A program made the position numbers and the translations under genes. Under the pieces are notes generated by a model that searched no databases, was not told the origin of the DNA, and saw only the letters and a list, made by a program, of their open reading frames with translations. DNA of 8,050 bases from an uncultured Rikenella sp. (GTDB lineage Bacteria; Bacteroidota; Bacteroidia; Bacteroidales; Rikenellaceae). The DNA is taken from positions 1 to 8,050 of the forward strand of contig NZ_CAJTUJ010000083.1 in NCBI RefSeq assembly GCF_910579375.1, given 5' to 3'. The stretch's first letter is position 1; each line of letters opens with the position of its first letter. Shown one piece after another: positions 1 through 5,844 of the stretch.

Positions 1-97
1 ATAACAAATAAATGCCGTTGATGGTACTCGTGGCAGAGGATCTGGAAATTCCGCTGTTGCCGCATTGTCGCAATTCTCCTCCCTGTTTGTCATATCC

Positions 98-135
98 CGA
101 GTCGCGGGAGCCCGGGGCGCACCGCCCGGCACTCG
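98..135 (+). other. stem-loop in the hemW leader
   Basis: An outer stem CGAGT/ACTCG (98-102 with 131-135) encloses an inner stem CCGGGGCG/CGCCCGG (112-119 with 123-129, one bulged G, loop CAC). No T-tract follows, so it is not a convincing intrinsic terminator. It may be the end of an upstream transcript or a structured hemW leader. Nothing else in 1-209 looks coding. The frame is open upstream of hemW, but the residues there are low-complexity and unlike the HemW family. Confidence 0.35.
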
Positions 136-149
136 AAAACCGACCGCTT

Positions 150-179
150 CCGCCACAAAGAATCCGCCACAAAGAATCC
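150..179. repeat. 14-bp direct tandem repeat
   Basis: The unit CCGCCACAAAGAAT occurs at 150-163 and again at 164-177, followed by the first two bases of a third copy. It lies 30-60 bp upstream of the hemW start codon. A 14-bp unit next to a promoter region can change copy number by slippage and so alter spacing. No regulatory role is shown by the sequence. Confidence 0.8.
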
Positions 180-209
180 ACCCCAACGAACACCCCCAAG
201 AGAGATTAC

Positions 210-1310
210 ATGTCCGGAATTTACATACACATCCCGTTTTGTCGTCAACTCTGCCACTACTGCGACTTTCACCACAGCGCCTCTCTCGCTCGGAAAGGAG
301 AGATGATCGAAGCCATCCGTCGCGAACTGGCCCGTCGCCGCGACGAAGTCGCCCCCCGGAGCGTCGAGACCCTCTATTTCGGCGGCGGCACCCCCTCCGT
401 TTGCACCCCCGGCGAGATCGCCCCGCTCGTCGCTCAGGTGCAGGAGCAGTGGGCCGTCGACCGGTTCGAAGAGGTGACCCTCGAAGCCAACCCCGACGAC
501 CTGACCCCCGGTTATCTTTCCGCCCTGCGCGACATAGGCATTGACCGCCTAAGCATCGGCGTGCAGTCGTTCCACGACCGACACCTCGAACGGATGAACC
601 GCCGCCATACCGCCCGTGCCGCCGTCGAAGCCGTCGAAGCCGCCCATGCCGCCGGTTTCGAAAACCTGACGATCGATCTGATTTACGGCCTGCCCGGTAT
701 GACCCTGCGCGAGTGGCAGGAAGACCTGGCACAGGCCGTCGCCCTGCCCGTGCAGCACATTTCGGCCTACCACCTCACCGTCGAGCCCCGCACCGTTTTC
801 GGCAAACAGGGGCTGGCACCCGTCGAAGAGACCGTTTCCGAACAACACTTCTCCTTCCTGCGCGAACGGTTGCAGTCCGCCGGTTTCGAACACTACGAAG
901 TGTCTAACTTCGCCCGTCCCGGCTATCGGGCCCGCCACAACAGCGCCTATTGGCTCGGCGCGCCCTATCTGGGCGTCGGCCCCTCCGCCCACTCCTACGA
1001 CGGCTCTCGGCGGCGGAGCTGGAACGTAGCCAGCAACCCGCTCTATCTGTCCGGGACTCCGCCCGAAGAGGAGCTCCTGACCGACACCGACCTTCAGAAC
1101 GAATACCTGATGACCCGTCTGCGTACCGTCGCCGGCCTTTCCACCGCCGAGTTTTCGGCCCGTTTCGGCGAAACGGAGACCCGCCGCCTCGAAACGCAAT
1201 GTGCGGTTTTCGAAGCGGCGGGCGATCTCTGCCGGACATCGTTCGGCTGGGCCATCCCTCCGGCGCGGTGGTTGATTTCGGACTATGTGATTTCGCGTCT
1301 TTTCCGTTGA
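210..1310 (+). CDS. hemW: radical SAM heme chaperone HemW
   Basis: This is a 366-residue cytoplasmic radical-SAM protein of the HemN/HemW family. It is the short type that acts as a heme chaperone, delivering heme to respiratory enzymes, and not the oxygen-independent coproporphyrinogen oxidase. The [4Fe-4S]-binding CX3CX2C is at residues 11-18 (C11, C15, C18), in an N-terminus starting MSGIYIHIPFC. Further family motifs are GGGTPS (58-63, SAM binding), GVQSF (117-121), DLIYGLPG (156-163), YEVSNFARPG (229-238) and GVGPSAHSY (255-263). The C-terminal winged-helix-like part ends in SDYVISRLF, as in full-length members, so the gene is intact. The frame is open back to base 12, but the start at 210 is chosen because the family begins MxGIYIHIPFC and a purine-rich AAGAGAGA precedes it. 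It converges on the propeller gene with 17 bp between stops. Many homologues are mis-annotated as hemN. Confidence 0.95.
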   Translation: MSGIYIHIPFCRQLCHYCDFHHSASLARKGEMIEAIRRELARRRDEVAPRSVETLYFGGGTPSVCTPGEIAPLVAQVQEQWAVDRFEEVTLEANPDDLTPGYLSALRDIGIDRLSIGVQSFHDRHLERMNRRHTARAAVEAVEAAHAAGFENLTIDLIYGLPGMTLREWQEDLAQAVALPVQHISAYHLTVEPRTVFGKQGLAPVEETVSEQHFSFLRERLQSAGFEHYEVSNFARPGYRARHNSAYWLGAPYLGVGPSAHSYDGSRRRSWNVASNPLYLSGTPPEEELLTDTDLQNEYLMTRLRTVAGLSTAEFSARFGETETRRLETQCAVFEAAGDLCRTSFGWAIPPARWLISDYVISRLFR

Positions 1311-1327
1311 CGTGTGCGACAAGGAAT

Positions 1328-2383
1328 CTATTCGACGGTGTAGAAGATCAGTACGGCGTTGTCGTTTTCGTCGACTTGTAACCCCTCTCTATACGGAGCG
1401 TAACGGGGATTTTCGAGAAATTCCACCGCCTCCACCGCCTCCACAAACTGATTGTCGACGGAGCATACGATCAATTTGGACGTCGAGCCATTGTCTCGGC
1501 GACTGATATATTGTTTTCCGCTCTGCGGATGGTAATACCAGCAATATCGATCCTCTCCCATCGCGAATGCCAGTCCCCACCAATCCCGGGTCGGATGGAA
1601 GTTCAGGAAACAGGCCATCTTGTCTTTTTTGAGTCGCTCGAACATCTCTCTTTGCTCCAATTTTGCAACATAGTCCGGCGTAATCGTATGTGTTCCGAAA
1701 TCGAACTCCGTTTTACGGACATCTTCGGGCCGTGTACCCACGGTATAAATCGCGGGAATGAAATCCAGCAGGTAATAGACCTGTTCGCCGGCCTGAGTAA
1801 AAGGCCGGGGGGGCTCGATGCTGAATGTCGTGGTCGCCAATGCGGGTTTAACGGCACGAATGCTCTTATTTCCGGAGGGAAGCGCGACAACCAGCGTGCC
1901 TTTCGGGTCGGCGGTGGATTTGAATGCTTTGAATCGATCCGTTATCCATAAAGCATCTGCCGAAATTTTCAACGACATGGAACGAAGATAGTCTCCCGCC
2001 AACGAATAGAACTGTACTTTTTGTCCCTCCAATGGGAGAACACATAACGAATTGTTATGATAACAAAAATCTTTTATCGCCACGTATTCCCGCGGGCCAT
2101 GTCCCAAATTCCGTACTTTCGACAGATATTTGCCGTTCGAGTCGAATATCAGAATTTGAAACCGATCCTGAACAAAGATGCATCGATCCGTAGCTTGTAC
2201 CTTGAAGAACTGATCGACGAAAGTCTCTTTATGGGTCTCCAGCGGAACGACTTTCGTCACTTTCAACGTGGGTTTGGGAGCGTCGAAATCAACGGTAATC
2301 TTATTTTGTCCGGCAACCGAAAAGAGGTTCAGGCAGATACACGACAAAGAGATGATTAGCAATCGTAATGTTTTCATTTCCAT
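1328..2383 (-). CDS. secreted 6-bladed beta-propeller protein
   Basis: The product has 351 residues and a Sec-type signal sequence: K4/R7 followed by a hydrophobic stretch at about 8-24, with cleavage plausible after SVAG near residue 25. The cysteines at 15 and 17 do not fit a lipobox, so it is probably not a lipoprotein. The first blades carry the pattern of the Bacteroidetes 6-bladed beta-propeller/BF3164-type family: a VPLET strand (46-50), IFVQDRFQILIFDSNGKYL (69-87) and GHGPREY (94-100), matching the family's G-x-GPGEY turn. Its function is not established; related proteins are exported and often sit beside NVEALA peptides, as here. The upstream NVEALA gene is 54 bp away on the same strand, so co-transcription is likely. 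The second Met (residue 3, MKTLRLL) is an equally good start. A 9-bp in-frame tandem repeat near the C-terminus gives VEAVEAVE. Confidence 0.85.
   Translation of the reverse strand: MEMKTLRLLIISLSCICLNLFSVAGQNKITVDFDAPKPTLKVTKVVPLETHKETFVDQFFKVQATDRCIFVQDRFQILIFDSNGKYLSKVRNLGHGPREYVAIKDFCYHNNSLCVLPLEGQKVQFYSLAGDYLRSMSLKISADALWITDRFKAFKSTADPKGTLVVALPSGNKSIRAVKPALATTTFSIEPPRPFTQAGEQVYYLLDFIPAIYTVGTRPEDVRKTEFDFGTHTITPDYVAKLEQREMFERLKKDKMACFLNFHPTRDWWGLAFAMGEDRYCWYYHPQSGKQYISRRDNGSTSKLIVCSVDNQFVEAVEAVEFLENPRYAPYREGLQVDENDNAVLIFYTVE
1422..1444 (-). repeat. 9-bp in-frame tandem repeat in the propeller gene
   Basis: TCCACCGCC (plus-strand reading) occurs at 1422-1430 and 1431-1439 and a partial third copy follows. 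It encodes the VEAVEAVE stretch near the C-terminus. Copy changes would add or remove three residues without breaking the frame. Confidence 0.75.
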
Positions 2384-2393
2384 TAAAATGACA

Positions 2394-2420
2394 TTCCCAC
2401 ACCAATCCTAGATGTGGGAA
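2394..2420 (-). promoter_or_regulatory. intercistronic hairpin between the NVEALA and propeller genes
   Basis: An 8-bp perfect stem pairs 2394-2401 (TTCCCACA) with 2413-2420 (TGTGGGAA) around an 11-nt loop. It fills the 54-bp gap between the two genes. Read on the minus strand, it is followed by a weak T-rich run (TGTCATTTTAATG), so it could terminate some transcripts partially. It could also protect the 3' end of the short upstream message. Either would make the peptide more abundant than the propeller. Confidence 0.5.
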
Positions 2421-2437
2421 CGAAGTAATCAGTCATA

Positions 2438-2695
2438 TTAAAACAGACATTCAGCGGAACCTTTCGGTTTACAGATATGCGACCCGTCACTGTCCGTATA
2501 CAAAACCCACCATCTTGCTCCTCCTCCAATATCTATAATACCCTCGTCGTTTACTGCCATCGCTTCGAGGTTGGCGAGGGTCAGTTCTTCCTGAATAGTC
2601 ATCGGGGTTTGCGCTTTCAGGTAGGTCATCGCGGCGCCGCCGCAAATCAGGGCTGCACCACCGGCGGCCAGCAGAATTTTGGTCATTTTCTTCAT
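2438..2695 (-). CDS. NVEALA-like small exported protein
   Basis: This is an 85-residue protein resembling the Bacteroidales NVEALA family, whose function is unknown. K2, K3 and K6 precede a hydrophobic export segment (about 7-26). The family motif appears as NLEAMA at residues 42-47, preceded by ELTLA, where family members typically read ALANVEALA. A glycine-rich IGGGA follows (56-60), then a C-terminal region with two cysteines, C75 and C83, that could form a disulfide after export. C18 lies in the hydrophobic segment and does not make a good lipobox. The first ATG is chosen because it gives the MKKMTK leader and lies about 58 nt downstream of the predicted transcription start. The next gene on this strand is the propeller protein, a known family partner. 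Assignment rests on leader, motif and neighbour; the motif is divergent. Confidence 0.75.
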   Translation of the reverse strand: MKKMTKILLAAGGAALICGGAAMTYLKAQTPMTIQEELTLANLEAMAVNDEGIIDIGGGARWWVLYTDSDGSHICKPKGSAECLF

Positions 2696-2760
2696 GACTT
2701 CAAAAATTAAAGGTAACTAAAAATTGTGTCTCCCCGAAGGTTTTCAGAGAAATCACACTT

Positions 2761-2792
2761 CAAATATAATCCAAAGAGTCGAAAACGGCAAT
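2761..2792 (-). promoter_or_regulatory. Bacteroidetes-type promoter for the NVEALA/propeller pair
   Basis: On the minus strand, TATATTTG (plus positions 2761-2768) matches the Bacteroidetes -7 consensus TAnnTTTG exactly. ATTG (2789-2792) stands 20 nt upstream, as a -33 element close to TTTG. Transcription would begin near 2754, giving a 5' leader of about 58 nt. The surrounding 2700-2850 segment is AT-rich, unlike the rest of the window. Confidence 0.65.
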
Positions 2793-2853
2793 ATTTTGTT
2801 GAATTATTTTATTTCTAAAATTATTCGAAAATAATGGCTCTGTCGGCGGCAAT

Positions 2854-2886
2854 AAAAACAGGGAGACTCGCGGTGAGTCCCCCTGT
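2854..2886 (-). terminator. intrinsic terminator of the TetR pair
   Basis: A 12-bp stem with one mismatch pairs 2858-2869 (ACAGGGAGACTC) with 2875-2886 (GAGTCCCCCTGT) across a 5-nt loop. On the minus strand it is followed by TTTTTATT. It lies 36 bp past the stop of the downstream TetR gene and separates that transcript from the NVEALA promoter. Confidence 0.85.
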
Positions 2887-2921
2887 GGAAAATAGGTGAT
2901 ACCTAAGTTTGTCGGAGGCGC

Positions 2922-3647
2922 CTACTGCAACGGAGGGTCGCCCAGAGAATCGTCGGCGGAGACTTTATCCATAATCTCTGCGAATTCGGCGAGGCCTTTC
3001 TCGCTCAGGACGGGATAAAGGGCGTGTAGGGACATCAGGGCGAGGTAATCCAACCGGTTGGCTACGTCGTCGGCGCCATAGGCCTGGTAACCGTAGTTGA
3101 GGCACCAGCGGGTCAAAACGTAATGGCAGGCGTGGATGTCTTCGAGCTGTTGGCGGGTGGCTTCTTTCCGAATATAGCCGTTTCCGGTCAGAAGCTGGAC
3201 GGCGCGACGCCCGAGCGAAAGGTGGTGCTCTTCGTTGGCGCGGTTCACTTCCCGGTCGCGGGTCATGGCGCCGAGGTCGGAGCTGCGGAACAGCACGACG
3301 CCGCGGTATTTGTAGTCGAGGCGGATCCGGACGCGGTTGAGGAGGTAGTATTGACGGAGGTCGAGCAGGGTGGTCAGCGGGCGGACGAGGTGGTCGTATT
3401 CGTCGAGGTAGCGCTCCCACAGGGCGTAACAGATGTCTTCTTTCCGCGAAAAGTGGTAGGTGATGTTCCCGGGGCTCAGCCCCAGGGAACGGGAGAGGGC
3501 GTCGATCCGAAAGTCGACCATCCCGGTGTCGTTGATGAGTTCGAGCGAGCGGCGAAGGATGGTGTCGCGGGTCGAGGGCTCGTCGGATACGCCGGGCACT
3601 ACGAGGGCGGATGCCGTCGGGTGTTTCTCTTTCTTGATTACAGCCAT
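2922..3647 (-). CDS. TetR/AcrR-like transcriptional regulator (downstream paralogue)
   Basis: The product has 241 residues. A TetR-type DNA-binding domain spans about 26-75. The helix-turn-helix is FRIDALSRSLGLSPGNITYHF (46-66), ending in the typical YHF with K69 after it. The C-terminal part, the presumed ligand and dimer domain, is helical and has no recognised ligand signature. The protein is a paralogue of the gene just upstream. The two share VDFRI, LSPGNITYHF and KEDI around the helix-turn-helix, a similar RW motif (TRWCLN here, LRWWIN there) and a similar tail (VLSEKGLAEF versus YLTDEGRRQF). It lacks the AT-hooks of its partner. The 7-bp gap to the upstream stop and the shared terminator downstream indicate one transcript. 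No efflux pump or enzyme gene adjoins, so the target is unknown. Confidence 0.85.
   Translation of the reverse strand: MAVIKKEKHPTASALVVPGVSDEPSTRDTILRRSLELINDTGMVDFRIDALSRSLGLSPGNITYHFSRKEDICYALWERYLDEYDHLVRPLTTLLDLRQYYLLNRVRIRLDYKYRGVVLFRSSDLGAMTRDREVNRANEEHHLSLGRRAVQLLTGNGYIRKEATRQQLEDIHACHYVLTRWCLNYGYQAYGADDVANRLDYLALMSLHALYPVLSEKGLAEFAEIMDKVSADDSLGDPPLQ
3451..3476 (-). repeat. 26-bp identical segment shared by the two TetR genes (copy 1)
   Basis: The 26 bp at 3451-3476 are identical to 4154-4179 in the upstream paralogue. They encode the SPGNITYHF part of the recognition helix. This supports duplication, with the DNA-contacting helix kept most constant, and offers a site for deletion between the two genes by recombination. 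Confidence 0.85.
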
Positions 3648-3654
3648 GGCGTCT

Positions 3655-4506
3655 CTATTTTATTTGGTTGGCAATGTTTTTAAACTGGCGGCGCCCTTCG
3701 TCGGTGAGGTAGGGCAGGAGTTGCAGGAGCGAGAGGGAGACGTAGCGGTTTACGGCCTCTTCGAGGCGGTCGCCGCCGTGGTTGGCGAAGGCGTTGTTGA
3801 TCCACCAGCGCAGGAGGGTGATCTGGGAGGCGAAGATCAGGTCGCGCAGGAGGGGGTCGGCGATGGGGCGAAGGCAGCCGTTTTCGGTCAGACGGTCGTA
3901 GCAGGCGTACATCCAGGTGCGGTTGGAGTCCATCCATCGGGCGAAGGTGGCGTGTTCGCGACGCAGGACGCCGAGGTCGCCGAAGTAATAGGCGGTCACG
4001 CCGACATAGGCGATGGCTTTGGAGGCGATGACGCGGAAGTAGAGGTAGAGTTGTTTGATGTCGAGAAAGGGGGTGATGATCTCGGCGAGGGTGGCACGCA
4101 TGGTGGTCTCGTATTGCTCCCAGATGGCGGCGATGATGTCTTCCTTTTTGGGGAAGTGGTAGGTGATGTTCCCGGGGCTGAGGGAGAGGGCGCGGGCGAC
4201 GGTCTCGATCCGGAAGTCGACGATGCCGGTGCGGTTGATGACTTCGTTGGCCATGGCGACGATCAGTTCGCGGGTGGAGTGTCCGGAACGGCGGCCGGAG
4301 GCGCGGGTGCGGTCGGCGAGGTCGAGGTGGATGTCCTGGAGGTCGGCGAGGTCGGGCTCGGCGCGACGGGGACGGCCGCGTTTGCGTTTGGGCTGGTCGA
4401 GAAGGGGGCCGTTCTTGCGCGGACGGCCGCGTTTGCGTTTGGCAACCTGGGGTTCGGTGGTTTCGTCCTGGGGTGCGGGATGGAGGGGTTTGGTGGATGT
4501 GCTCAT
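3655..4506 (-). CDS. TetR/AcrR-like regulator with two N-terminal AT-hooks
   Basis: The product has 283 residues, longer than a usual TetR protein (about 190-230) because of a basic N-terminal extension of roughly 75 residues. The extension holds two AT-hook motifs, KRKRGRPRK at 23-31 and KRKRGRPRR at 40-48. Each has the GRPR core that lies in the minor groove of AT-rich DNA. The TetR domain follows (about 78-130), with the helix-turn-helix at 98-118 ending NITYHF. The C-terminal domain contains LLRWWINN (231-238). The gene is first in a two-gene unit with the paralogue 7 bp downstream. Combining AT-hooks with a TetR domain suggests binding next to AT-rich promoters such as those typical of Bacteroidetes; this is inference. 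ATG at 4506 is used because the hooks lie downstream of it and no better start is seen. Confidence 0.85.
   Translation of the reverse strand: MSTSTKPLHPAPQDETTEPQVAKRKRGRPRKNGPLLDQPKRKRGRPRRAEPDLADLQDIHLDLADRTRASGRRSGHSTRELIVAMANEVINRTGIVDFRIETVARALSLSPGNITYHFPKKEDIIAAIWEQYETTMRATLAEIITPFLDIKQLYLYFRVIASKAIAYVGVTAYYFGDLGVLRREHATFARWMDSNRTWMYACYDRLTENGCLRPIADPLLRDLIFASQITLLRWWINNAFANHGGDRLEEAVNRYVSLSLLQLLPYLTDEGRRQFKNIANQIK
4370..4442 (-). repeat. duplicated AT-hook coding repeat
   Basis: A 22-bp sequence is repeated exactly at 4370-4391 and 4421-4442, with a 51-bp period (17 codons). Each copy encodes KRKRGRP. The exact match at DNA level suggests a recent internal duplication, or continued conversion between the two hooks. 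Confidence 0.9.
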
Positions 4507-4525
4507 CGTGTTTCCGTTTTTGTTT

Positions 4526-4539
4526 CCCGGGCGCCCGGG
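4526..4539. promoter_or_regulatory. perfect 14-bp palindrome, candidate operator
   Basis: CCCGGGCGCCCGGG is perfectly self-complementary and sits 19 bp upstream of the AT-hook TetR start codon. TetR proteins usually bind palindromes of about this size near their own genes, so autoregulation is plausible. It could instead fold as an RNA hairpin hiding the translation start. Confidence 0.5.
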
Positions 4540-4646
4540 GTGGCGAGGGCGGCTGGAGGGGTGAGGGTTCGTCGCTCTTTCCGATCTTCTTCCGGGGAGC
4601 GGGGGCTCGGGGGAGGGGTGGAACCGAAAAGTAAACCAATTTCAAT

Positions 4647-4654
4647 CAAATATA
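4647..4654 (-). promoter_or_regulatory. candidate -7 box for the TetR pair
   Basis: On the minus strand this reads TATATTTG, an exact TAnnTTTG. No TTTG- or TTG-like -33 element is seen 19-20 nt upstream, so the call is tentative. If used, the leader would be about 135 nt long and very C-rich, and would include the palindrome at 4526-4539. Confidence 0.45.
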
Positions 4655-4794
4655 TGAATTATATCGGATAAATTTTACGGTTCGGGCGAAGAAAACTGGC
4701 GGCTGTTTGAATTTTTTCAAAAACTATTGCGGGTGTCGCGGATTTTCCTGCAAATTTCTTGCCAATCTTCATCTTCGGAGCGGGGAGTATTGTG

Positions 4795-4826
4795 TTTTCC
4801 TTTTTCGGCCCAAAAGAATAACTTTG
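4795..4826 (+). promoter_or_regulatory. weak promoter-like sequence upstream of FISUMP cassette A
   Basis: TAACTTTG at 4819-4826 fits the -7 consensus TAnnTTTG. TTTT at 4795-4798, 20 nt upstream, is a poor -33 match. Transcription would run into the start-codon-less cassette at 4859. The rest of 4655-4858 is AT-rich and appears non-coding, with one small inverted repeat (TTTGAA/TTCAAA, 4706-4721). Confidence 0.3.
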
Positions 4827-4858
4827 CGTCTGTTCCGGCGGTTTTGTCGGTTCTTTGA

Positions 4859-5068
4859 CGGTGCGGCGGCGCGGCCCCGGGCTTCCGCGACTTCGGTCGC
4901 GCGAGCTGGGAGGGCATAGCAAGGAACATCGGCAGCAACGGTTACAGCTGGTCTTCCGCCACGAGCGGCGTCCACGGCCTGGGCTTGAATTTCCATTCGC
5001 AGCGCCTCTACCCCAGCCTCTCGGACCGCCGCGGCCACGGCTTTCAGTTGCGTTGCCTCTCGGAATAA
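4859..5068 (+). pseudogene. FISUMP-domain C-terminal fragment, silent cassette A
   Basis: An open frame runs from a TGA at 4856 to a TAA at 5066-5068 with no ATG, GTG or TTG start in frame. From GFRD (4880) it encodes 62 residues that read as the end of a FISUMP domain, a C-type-lectin-like fold common in surface proteins of Bacteroidetes. The recognisable parts are GFRD, GYSWSSATSG, LGLNF and YPS, then the terminal GHGFQLRCLSE; the family usually shows a W-S-S core and GFSVRC before the stop. The roughly 100 or more residues that normally precede this point are absent, and nothing upstream encodes them. The same truncated form recurs at 7470-7658 with the same edges, so this is not random decay. 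It is better described as a promoter-poor C-terminal cassette, possibly a gene-conversion donor. The fold is recognised by motif; the role is inferred. Confidence 0.75.
4874..4891 (+). repeat. 18-bp left edge of FISUMP cassette A
   Basis: GCCCCGGGCTTCCGCGAC is identical at 4874-4891 and 7470-7487. It encodes the AlaPro-GlyPheArgAsp start of the conserved part. Upstream of it the two loci share nothing obvious, so it marks the left boundary of the repeated unit. Confidence 0.85.
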
Positions 5069-5150
5069 ACGGGGACGAGAGGCACGCGGGGGGCAATGGG
5101 CCGGAGCTGCCCCATGTAGCCGAACTTTGTGCGGACGGACGCCCGGGAGG
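5047..5150 (+). repeat. right edge and post-stop conserved block of cassette A
   Basis: A 29-bp segment running through the stop codon (5047-5075) is identical to 7637-7665. After about 18 diverged bases, 5094-5150 matches 7683-7739 at 53 of 57 positions, and all four differences are transitions. The last 31 bp (5120-5150) are identical. Conservation continuing past the stop codon shows that the repeated unit is a DNA segment of about 275 bp and not just a protein domain. Confidence 0.9.
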
Positions 5151-5226
5151 TGTGTCATGAGGTAGAGGCGGCCAGTAAAAGACGCTGGGCGTCCCCTCCC
5201 GGGGGCTGCGGGCCGACCGTTGACAC

Positions 5227-5260
5227 GGCGAACTGCGCGGCTCACAGAGCCGCAGGAGCA
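5227..5260 (+). repeat. covarying hairpin, copy 1
   Basis: GCGGCTC (5237-5243) pairs with GAGCCGC (5247-5253) around ACA, followed by AGGAGCA. The 18 bp at 5227-5244 are identical to 7914-7931. A T5 run at 5265-5269 could let this act as a weak terminator for transcripts crossing cassette A. Confidence 0.75.
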
Positions 5261-5353
5261 AGCCTTTTTCTGTCGGGTTCGGGCTGCGCGCGCCAGGGGT
5301 GGGCCGAACGGCTCAGTACACAGGCTCGGCGCCCGTTTATCACGTCTGCCATG

Positions 5354-5415
5354 TTCGGCCTGTCGCCCATCCCCCCCGAGGCGCTCCGCGCCTGGGCGAC
5401 AAGGCCGGCAGTTCG
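5354..5415. repeat. long-hairpin repeat, copy A
   Basis: The outer stem pairs 5357-5369 (GGCCTGTCGCCCA) with 5393-5406, with one bulged A. The inner stem is GGCGC/GCGCC (5380-5384 with 5388-5392). The whole element recurs at 7989-8049 with one substitution and one C fewer in a C7/C6 tract. It is among the most strongly conserved non-coding parts of the two loci. Confidence 0.85.
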
Positions 5416-5447
5416 GGGAACCGCGCTATTCGCATTCGGTTTAAGCG

Positions 5448-5509
5448 GCCGAAGCCTGCGGGACCCACTGCAACGTGAGTTGCGGGCCTCCGCTGCGGGA
5501 GGCTTCGGC
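5448..5509. repeat. inverted repeat with nested hairpin
   Basis: GCCGAAGCCT (5448-5457) is the reverse complement of AGGCTTCGGC (5500-5509). Inside lies a small hairpin, GCAAC/GTTGC (5470-5474 with 5479-5483, loop GTGA). It overlaps the start of covarying hairpin copy 2. Confidence 0.7.
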
Positions 5510-5540
5510 TCGCGCGACTCTGCGAGTCGCAAAAGCACAG
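5479..5540 (+). repeat. covarying hairpin, copy 2
   Basis: It opens with GTTGCGGGCCT. After a diverged stretch, GCGACTC (5514-5520) pairs with GAGTCGC (5524-5530), followed by AAAAGCACAG. It aligns end to end with 7768-7830. The stem keeps seven pairs although its bases differ from the other copies. Confidence 0.75.
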
Positions 5541-5659
5541 TCCAACCCACGGCCCAAAACACTGCCCCGTGTCCGCCTCACTGCGGCTCCGCTGGCGCTC
5601 CACCGGTGCCGCTCGGCACCCGAAAGATGGGCGGGTCTACTCCTAAACGTCGCCCGTTG

Positions 5660-5712
5660 GGATTTCATCTCGATTTTGCTATCGCAAAATGAGCGAAATC
5701 CCTCTTTAGGCG
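5660..5712. repeat. hairpin plus tail, unit 1
   Basis: The outer stem is GATTTC/GAAATC (5661-5666 with 5695-5700) and the inner stem is ATTTTGC/GCAAAAT (5673-5679 with 5684-5690, loop TATC). The tail CCTCTTTAGGCG begins directly after the last stem base. Unit 2, exactly 100 bp on, ends in the same tail. Confidence 0.75.
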
Positions 5713-5759
5713 GGCGGGCGACGAATTTTTCGTGCAGTGTCATTTTTTCGCGCGCCGGG

Positions 5760-5812
5760 GAAATCTTGTCAAAACGCACAAAGTGCATTTTGACGATTTC
5801 CCTCTTTAGGCG
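5760..5812. repeat. hairpin plus tail, unit 2
   Basis: The outer stem is GAAATC/GATTTC (5760-5765 with 5795-5800), which is unit 1 with its arms exchanged. The inner stem is GTCAAAA/TTTTGAC (5768-5774 with 5788-5794) plus GCAC/GTGC around AAA. It is followed by the same CCTCTTTAGGCG tail. Confidence 0.75.
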
Positions 5813-5844
5813 ACGAGCGATCGAGCTTTGTCCCGCCTGGAACT

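Noticed and set aside
871..887. TTGCAGTCCGCCG in hemW also present at 7890-7902
   Set aside because: It is a short GC-rich match inside a coding sequence; chance is sufficient.
210..1310. Oxygen-independent coproporphyrinogen III oxidase (hemN)
   Set aside because: The length (366) and the N-terminus starting directly at GIYIHIPFC fit HemW; HemN is longer, with an extended N-terminus before the CX3CX2C.
549..1322. 257-residue antisense frame under hemW
   Set aside because: hemW motifs run through the whole plus-strand frame; the antisense product has no recognisable feature.
3460..4671. 403-residue plus-strand and 321-residue minus-strand frames over the TetR genes
   Set aside because: Composition is low-complexity (Gly/Val/Glu or Pro/Arg/His) and they overlap two recognisable TetR proteins in their correct frames.
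4659..5261. Minus-strand open frames over the cassettes (similar ones at 4769-5245, 7230-7685 and 7625-7828)
   Set aside because: They resemble each other only because the DNA below is repeated. The plus strand gives a known domain ending in GF-LRCLSE-stop, so these are shadows.
5354..5415. Integron-like attC site
   Set aside because: The long hairpin with a bulged base recalls attC, but no GTTRRRY/RYYYAAC core sites are present and no integrase is seen.
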